Shown here in pieces: positions 60,290 through 64,000 of a DNA stretch of 64,000 bases (the stretch's first letter is position 1; every line of letters begins with the position of its first letter). The translations under genes were made by a program, and so were the position numbers. Source of the DNA: CAG-791 sp963596015. Lineage in GTDB: Bacteria > Bacillota > Clostridia > Lachnospirales > Lachnospiraceae. The notes beneath the pieces are model-generated. The model had not been told where the DNA came from. It did no database searches and was given only the letters and a program-made list of their open reading frames with translations. Where the stretch lies: the NCBI GenBank assembly GCA_963596015.1, contig CAVBJS010000007.1, forward strand, positions 10,694-74,693, given 5' to 3'.

Positions 60290-61505
60290 CCTTATCCTTC
60301 ACATCATCCAGACAAGCATTATACCTGTTAGCTATGATCGCCTGACTCATTTCCTTAAATTTTTCCAGATCATTGATCACCGGACTTCCGAAAAAGGTCT
60401 CACCATCCTTTAGCGTCGGCTCATAGATCACTACCTTCGCTCCCTTGGCCTTGATCCTTTTCATGATCCCCTGAATAGAACTCTGCCGGAAATTGTCACT
60501 ATTACTCTTCATAGTCAAACGATAAACACCGATCGTCACAGACTTTTCCTGCTCCCCGCTATACGTATTATGATCGTCATAGTTGTAGTAACCGGCCAGC
60601 TTAAGAACACGATCAGCGATAAAATCCTTACGTGTTCTGTTAGATTCCACGATCGCCTCGATCAGATTCTCAGGAACATCCGCATAATTAGCAAGCAGTT
60701 GCTTCGTGTCCTTAGGCAAACAGTAGCCCCCGTAACCAAAAGACGGATTGTTATAATGACTGCCAATGCGTGGATCCAAACACACACCATCAATAATGGA
60801 TTTCGTATCAAGTCCTTTGGATTCGGCGTAGGTATCAAGTTCGTTAAAATAAGCAACACGCAGCGCGAGATACGTATTAGCGAATAACTTTACAGCCTCC
60901 GCCTCTGTAAATCCCATGAACAACGTGTCAACATCTTCTTTAATGGCACCTTCCTGCAGCAGACCGGCGAACACATGCGCAGCGTCCACTGCTCTTTCAT
61001 CCTCCGGATCCGTACCGACGATGATACGTGAAGGATACAGATTGTCATAAAAAGCTTTACTTTCTCTCAAAAATTCCGGACTGAAGAGGATGTTCTTACT
61101 GCTAAATATCTCTCTGACGCTCGCCGTATAGCCCACAGGTACTGTAGACTTGATGACCATAACGGCATTTGGGTTATATTCCATAACCAACTTGATCACA
61201 GCCTCGACGGCCGTTGTATCGAAATGCTGTGTCTTACTGTCATAATTCGTAGGAGTGGCAATCACCACAAAGTCCGCATCACTATAGGCAGACTTCGCAT
61301 CCAACGTCGCCGTCAGATTCAGCTCTTTCTCAGCCAGATATTTCTCAATATAATCGTCCTGGATCGGGGATCTCTTACTGTTGATCAGCTCCACCTTCTC
61401 CGGAACAATGTCAACCGCAGTTACCTGATGGTGCTGAGACAGCAGCATGGCAATGGATAATCCGACATAGCCTGTTCCGGCTACAGCAATCTTGTAATCC
61501 TTCAT
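60258..61505 (-). CDS. ugd: UDP-glucose 6-dehydrogenase
   Basis: 415-residue NAD-dependent enzyme oxidising UDP-glucose to UDP-glucuronate for polysaccharide synthesis. N-terminal Rossmann motif IAVAGTGYVGLSIAML, FSPEFLRESKAFYDNLYPSR with the catalytic-domain glutamate, central helix region VKLFANTYLALRVAYFNELD, the catalytic cysteine in SFGYGGYCLPKDTKQLL, and C-terminal IYEPTL plus a short tail. A typical short-form Ugd. Start 61505 with AAAGGTG upstream; a GTG two codons earlier is possible. Neighbours are not polysaccharide genes within this window. Confidence 0.95.
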   Translation of the reverse strand: MKDYKIAVAGTGYVGLSIAMLLSQHHQVTAVDIVPEKVELINSKRSPIQDDYIEKYLAEKELNLTATLDAKSAYSDADFVVIATPTNYDSKTQHFDTTAVEAVIKLVMEYNPNAVMVIKSTVPVGYTASVREIFSSKNILFSPEFLRESKAFYDNLYPSRIIVGTDPEDERAVDAAHVFAGLLQEGAIKEDVDTLFMGFTEAEAVKLFANTYLALRVAYFNELDTYAESKGLDTKSIIDGVCLDPRIGSHYNNPSFGYGGYCLPKDTKQLLANYADVPENLIEAIVESNRTRKDFIADRVLKLAGYYNYDDHNTYSGEQEKSVTIGVYRLTMKSNSDNFRQSSIQGIMKRIKAKGAKVVIYEPTLKDGETFFGSPVINDLEKFKEMSQAIIANRYNACLDDVKDKVYTRDLFGRD

Positions 61506-61551
61506 AATCACCTTTCTACGCCGCCAAAAGCTCTCTGAAATGTCTCATAGT

Positions 61552-62292
61552 TCACATCCACTTTAATCCAATCTTCCTTGGGCATTCTCTCTTTTTCGCC
61601 TTGGCTGCTTTTAGGATATCCGCAAGATTGTCACCATTTAGGACCTCCGGATAATCCTCCTGAAATTCCAATAAAATATCCTTATTCTGTATTTCATCTT
61701 CACGGATTTTCTCATATAGCGCCGCAAGATCCGGGGTTTGGTAAACCGCCTCGATGAAAGTCCTCGATGATTCCGGCAAATGCTCATACCCCTCGTACAA
61801 TTCATCCGCAGCTCGTTTGATGTTGTCTAGGCTAATTTCTTTTTGAGCCTTTTTTTGTTCAATAATAATCCCGACAACATCTGACAGGTCATTTTTATAC
61901 TGTCTCCCCGCCATTAACTTCATTACAACTAAATATTCCGCTGATACCGTCCGGATTCTTAAGACATTTGAGAATGTCTTATAGTATTGCGAATACTGGA
62001 TTAATTTGGGCGTATAAGATGCTGTTTTCATGAAGTCTGTGTTTAACCACCCATTCGGAAGCCCCATTCGATCTCCTACATGGTTAATAGCATCTTTCAT
62101 AGAGGATGATGCCTGTATAATTGCATCCATATCATATGTCATCTCACGAAATCCATAATTGATGAGTACCGCTGCGCCACCAATCAAAATAATCTCCGCA
62201 GGCATTCGTGAGCCGTTTATTTTCCTGAACTCTTTCGATAATTCTTTCAGATATCCATCCAGATTGTCTTTGGTAAATGGAACTTCAGACAA
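61552..62292 (-). CDS. Nucleotidyltransferase-fold protein (DUF6036-like), possible toxin
   Basis: 246-residue protein with the minimal nucleotidyltransferase motif: ILIGGAAVLINYGFREMTYDMDAII (about residues 35-59, read in parts), where GGA and the DxD of YDMDAI form the catalytic site, followed by KLMAGRQYKNDLSDV, the usual third acidic motif. The rest is helical. It overlaps the XRE gene by 8 bases, the arrangement of AbiE/MenT-like toxin-antitoxin pairs; toxin activity is inferred only from this. Related solo enzymes of unknown function are the alternative. Confidence 0.78.
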   Translation of the reverse strand: MSEVPFTKDNLDGYLKELSKEFRKINGSRMPAEIILIGGAAVLINYGFREMTYDMDAIIQASSSMKDAINHVGDRMGLPNGWLNTDFMKTASYTPKLIQYSQYYKTFSNVLRIRTVSAEYLVVMKLMAGRQYKNDLSDVVGIIIEQKKAQKEISLDNIKRAADELYEGYEHLPESSRTFIEAVYQTPDLAALYEKIREDEIQNKDILLEFQEDYPEVLNGDNLADILKAAKAKKRECPRKIGLKWM

Positions 62293-62875
62293 GATTTCTT
62301 ACCTCGCTTTCGACAATGTTGAACCTCATAAACTCAGGAATCGCTCTTTTTCTTGCCTCTATTTTTACAGCCTCACTATGCATAACTGCTGACTGGATCA
62401 ATACGCTTGAAGGATACACCACCTGTGCCAATTTATGTCTGCGGATATCATTATAATTCGTACACATAGGAATATCGTTAATCTTCGACAAATAATCAAC
62501 CATTCCCAGTAAATACAAAGATTCCGGATACCACTTTTTTTTATAAAGGATCCGGATCGTATCATTTTCCAAAGTGTTAATAATAAAATCAATATCACCC
62601 ATATCCTTTACATGATGGCAAGTATTACCTTTAAAAGTCTCAAAAGAACTACGATATTCTGCATTTTGTGCCATCTCCTGCTCATTTGCTTCCAACAAAG
62701 CATCAACTGTAACATTCAATGTTTTTGCTATTTTATATAGTGTTCCCGCGGAACATTTTTCCATTGAAGTTTTACCACTGCAAATATCCGATATTGTGGC
62801 TTGTGCCACACCGCTTCTTTTACTCAACTTATACCTGCTCATTCTGGTTTCCCTAAGAAGTTCATCAATAATCAT
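62285..62875 (-). CDS. XRE-family HTH protein, likely antitoxin/regulator of the adjacent nucleotidyltransferase
   Basis: 196 residues. XRE HTH at 1-60 (LLRETRMSRYKLSKRSGVAQ, ATISDICSGKTSMEKCSAGT), then a domain of about 135 residues of mixed character (FIINTLENDTIRILYKKKWY; IPEFMRFNIVESEVRNLV at the end), conserved in similar two-gene systems. Overlaps the nucleotidyltransferase gene by 8 bases. Upstream is about 1.1 kb without genes. Likely represses its own operon and neutralises the partner (inference). Confidence 0.8.
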   Translation of the reverse strand: MIIDELLRETRMSRYKLSKRSGVAQATISDICSGKTSMEKCSAGTLYKIAKTLNVTVDALLEANEQEMAQNAEYRSSFETFKGNTCHHVKDMGDIDFIINTLENDTIRILYKKKWYPESLYLLGMVDYLSKINDIPMCTNYNDIRRHKLAQVVYPSSVLIQSAVMHSEAVKIEARKRAIPEFMRFNIVESEVRNLV

Positions 62876-63004
62876 GTATTATCAACTCCTTTCTCTTATA
62901 TTATATCGGTGTGCCGAAGTATATTCAATGGGAATTTCTGTACATCCTGAATGTTAACTTCCAGGCGACAGGATGGAGACTGAACAGTCCCTTTTTTAAC
63001 AAGC

Positions 63005-63040
63005 GAAGAGGACATCAATCATACGATCAATGTCCTCTTC
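63005..63040. terminator. Stem-loop upstream of the XRE/nucleotidyltransferase pair
   Basis: Perfect 11-bp stem gaagaggacat (63005-63015) / atgtcctcttc (63030-63040), 14-base loop. With tttttt just before it on the plus strand, termination of leftward transcription is possible. Confidence 0.6.
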
Positions 63041-63758
63041 TACTGTTCACTATCCAATGGATGAAACCTCCGCTTTTTCTGTAATCTCTCTGTACTCTTC
63101 TCCCCTTCTTGCGTCTTATCATCTCTATTGTATAAACACTGGCACCCGGTGATCATTCCATCGATAAATCTCTTCTGTCACAAGCATCCATGAACTTCTT
63201 TGCTTACAACCATTCAGCTATCTGCTTTCTATATGATCTTATGTTGTCATATTTCGCTGTCACCTAGATTCATAAGCGGTTATCATCCACGATCATCTGC
63301 GTTTCGTAAATCTGTCGATCTGTAATTCCTGTCTTTGCTGTGTGCCACTTTTCTTTCTCTTCTGCGGGATTCGAATACGGATAAGAAAACTTATAAGATA
63401 TAGAATCAATATTCAGTTGTCTGTGCAGTCGACTTATTTCTTAGCTTTTATCTCTTGCAGCTGCATCTTCTACTAATAAATCTTTTAAACTTTATAAATC
63501 TTTGGAACTTATGCTATGCCGGTGGTCCGTCCTCCTTCACTATTATTTTTGTTTTATCTGTTATTTCTTGTTTGTTTCTGACTTTATTGTAGCACACCTC
63601 CATGCATTGTCAATATATTTTTTAACATTCTTTGTATTTTTTTGCTTCTTCTTTAATATCCGTCAAGTTGTCTGATTTTTAATAAAACATACTTTTCGAT
63701 TTTCGGATATATTGACAGAAACCGGGAACCATCTCACCTCTTGTGCTTACGCTGCAAA

Positions 63759-63793
63759 AAAAGCAGAGGCTATCTCTCGACACCTCTGCTTTT
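63759..63793 (-). terminator. Terminator beyond the C-terminal remnant
   Basis: 11-bp perfect stem aaaagcagagg (63759-63769) / cctctgctttt (63783-63793), 13-base loop, A-rich on the left side, giving a T-run on the minus strand. It sits just downstream of the stop of the remnant at 63807. Confidence 0.75.
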
Positions 63794-63806
63794 CTTTTTA
63801 CCTCTC

Positions 63807-63870
63807 CTACAGAAGAGGATACTTCTCCGTCAGTGCTGCCACGATCTCGGGTCTTTGACACCTAAAACTA
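63807..63870 (-). pseudogene. Short C-terminal coding remnant, unidentified
   Basis: Minus-strand frame reading CQRPEIVAALTEKYPLL then stop (TAG at 63809-63807), directly followed by a good terminator. The combination looks like the end of a lost gene. Too short to name; upstream sequence is interrupted by another terminator-like hairpin at 63875. Confidence 0.4.
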
Positions 63871-63874
63871 CTGG

Positions 63875-63899
63875 AAGGCGCACTGCGCCTTGTTTTTTT
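63875..63899 (+). terminator. Compact terminator at the right edge
   Basis: Stem aaggcgc (63875-63881) / gcgcctt (63885-63891), three-base loop, then a run of seven T (63893-63899) on the plus strand. No plus-strand gene precedes it within the window, so it may be a relic. Confidence 0.65.
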
Positions 63900-63940
63900 G
63901 TCAATTTCTAAATATTTGTAGTGCGTAATTGCGTAATTTT

Positions 63941-63949
63941 TGGTATAAT
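63941..63949 (+). promoter_or_regulatory. Extended -10 promoter for a gene at the right edge
   Basis: TGGTATAAT, an extended -10 element with consensus TATAAT at 63944-63949. There is no good -35, as is common with the extended form. Confidence 0.6.
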
Positions 63950-63984
63950 AGAATTATCCTTTGGAAAGTCGGAGATCAGACACA

Positions 63985-64000
63985 ATGCGAATTACAAAAT
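63985..64000 (+). CDS. Start of a gene running off the window (MRITK...)
   Basis: ATG at 63985, ten bases after GGAG and 36 bases after the extended -10 box. Only five codons (MRITK) are visible, so no identification is possible. Confidence 0.35.

Larger units (their letters stand above)
62876..64000. other. Gene-poor right end of the window
   Basis: Over 1.1 kb without a complete gene. It contains three stem-loops (63005-63040, 63759-63793, 63875-63899), a short coding-like C-terminal remnant (63807-63870) and, near the edge, a promoter and start of a plus-strand gene. The section 63060-63700 is AT-rich and shows nothing I can interpret; it may be decayed coding sequence. Confidence 0.5.

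Noticed and set aside
63360..63380. tRNA T-loop-like string (ggattcgaat)
   Set aside because: No matching acceptor, D or anticodon arms in the right places.

Overview
The window looks like a low-to-moderate GC Firmicutes chromosome, most likely a gut Lachnospiraceae (Clostridia). The basis is strong AGGAGG-type ribosome binding sites, YesM/YesN-type and LytTR two-component systems, many sugar ABC importers and glycoside hydrolases, a hexuronate (uxu/uxa/kdg) pathway, PerR and rubrerythrin. No rRNA, tRNA, CRISPR array, prophage or intact insertion sequence was recognised. Species-level identity cannot be read from this sequence.

Layout. 1-4409 (minus): sugar operon of a fucose/arabinose-type isomerase, a split transketolase and an FGGY kinase cut by the window edge; the set resembles the transketolase-type D-apiose route. 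4873-10484 (minus): complete branched-chain amino acid type ABC importer (livK-H-M-G-F) ending in a cytidylate-kinase-like gene. 10770-12944: hybrid histidine kinase. 13426-16273: two AAA ATPase genes of the DUF4143/DUF234 kind (the second broken) between two copies of a conserved covarying hairpin, with a stray AraC 3' end between them. 16399-24093: CUT2 ABC importer plus intracellular GH78 rhamnosidase-like enzyme, with a divergent AraC regulator. 24105-34521: GH43 remnant, CUT1 ABC importer, two Gfo/Idh/MocA oxidoreductases and a TIM-barrel epimerase, divergent from a YesM/YesN pair whose likely binding sites occur in two near-identical promoters. 34518-41726: AraC regulator and the complete D-glucuronate to KDPG cleavage pathway. 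41897-46354: MarR-regulated heterodimeric ABC exporter. 46792-55970: GtrA-like membrane protein, GH2, a permuted membrane-anchored GH3 with a small membrane partner, and a LytTR/GHKL two-component system. 56189-58720: truncated AraC, an 11-bp tandem repeat, a flavoredoxin-rubredoxin-rubrerythrin fusion and PerR. 59235-62875: small XRE protein, a possible structured RNA, ugd, and an XRE/nucleotidyltransferase pair resembling a toxin-antitoxin module. 62876-64000 is nearly gene-free.

How it fits together: most genes import plant-type glycosides, cleave them inside the cell or at the surface, and feed pentose, hexuronate and keto-sugar routes, each locus with its own sensor. The most unusual signal is a family of modular multi-hairpin intergenic elements (20196-20262, 28994-29172, 36832-36967, 47344-47551, 53556-53637, with remnants elsewhere). 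They always lie sense to, and end at, the ribosome binding site of the next gene. Their hairpin arms can change completely while pairing is kept, which suggests selection on RNA structure. Further items are a shared 100-bp YesN-type promoter, a covarying hairpin pair flanking the ATPases, and an internal ribosome binding site inside the rubrerythrin fusion.
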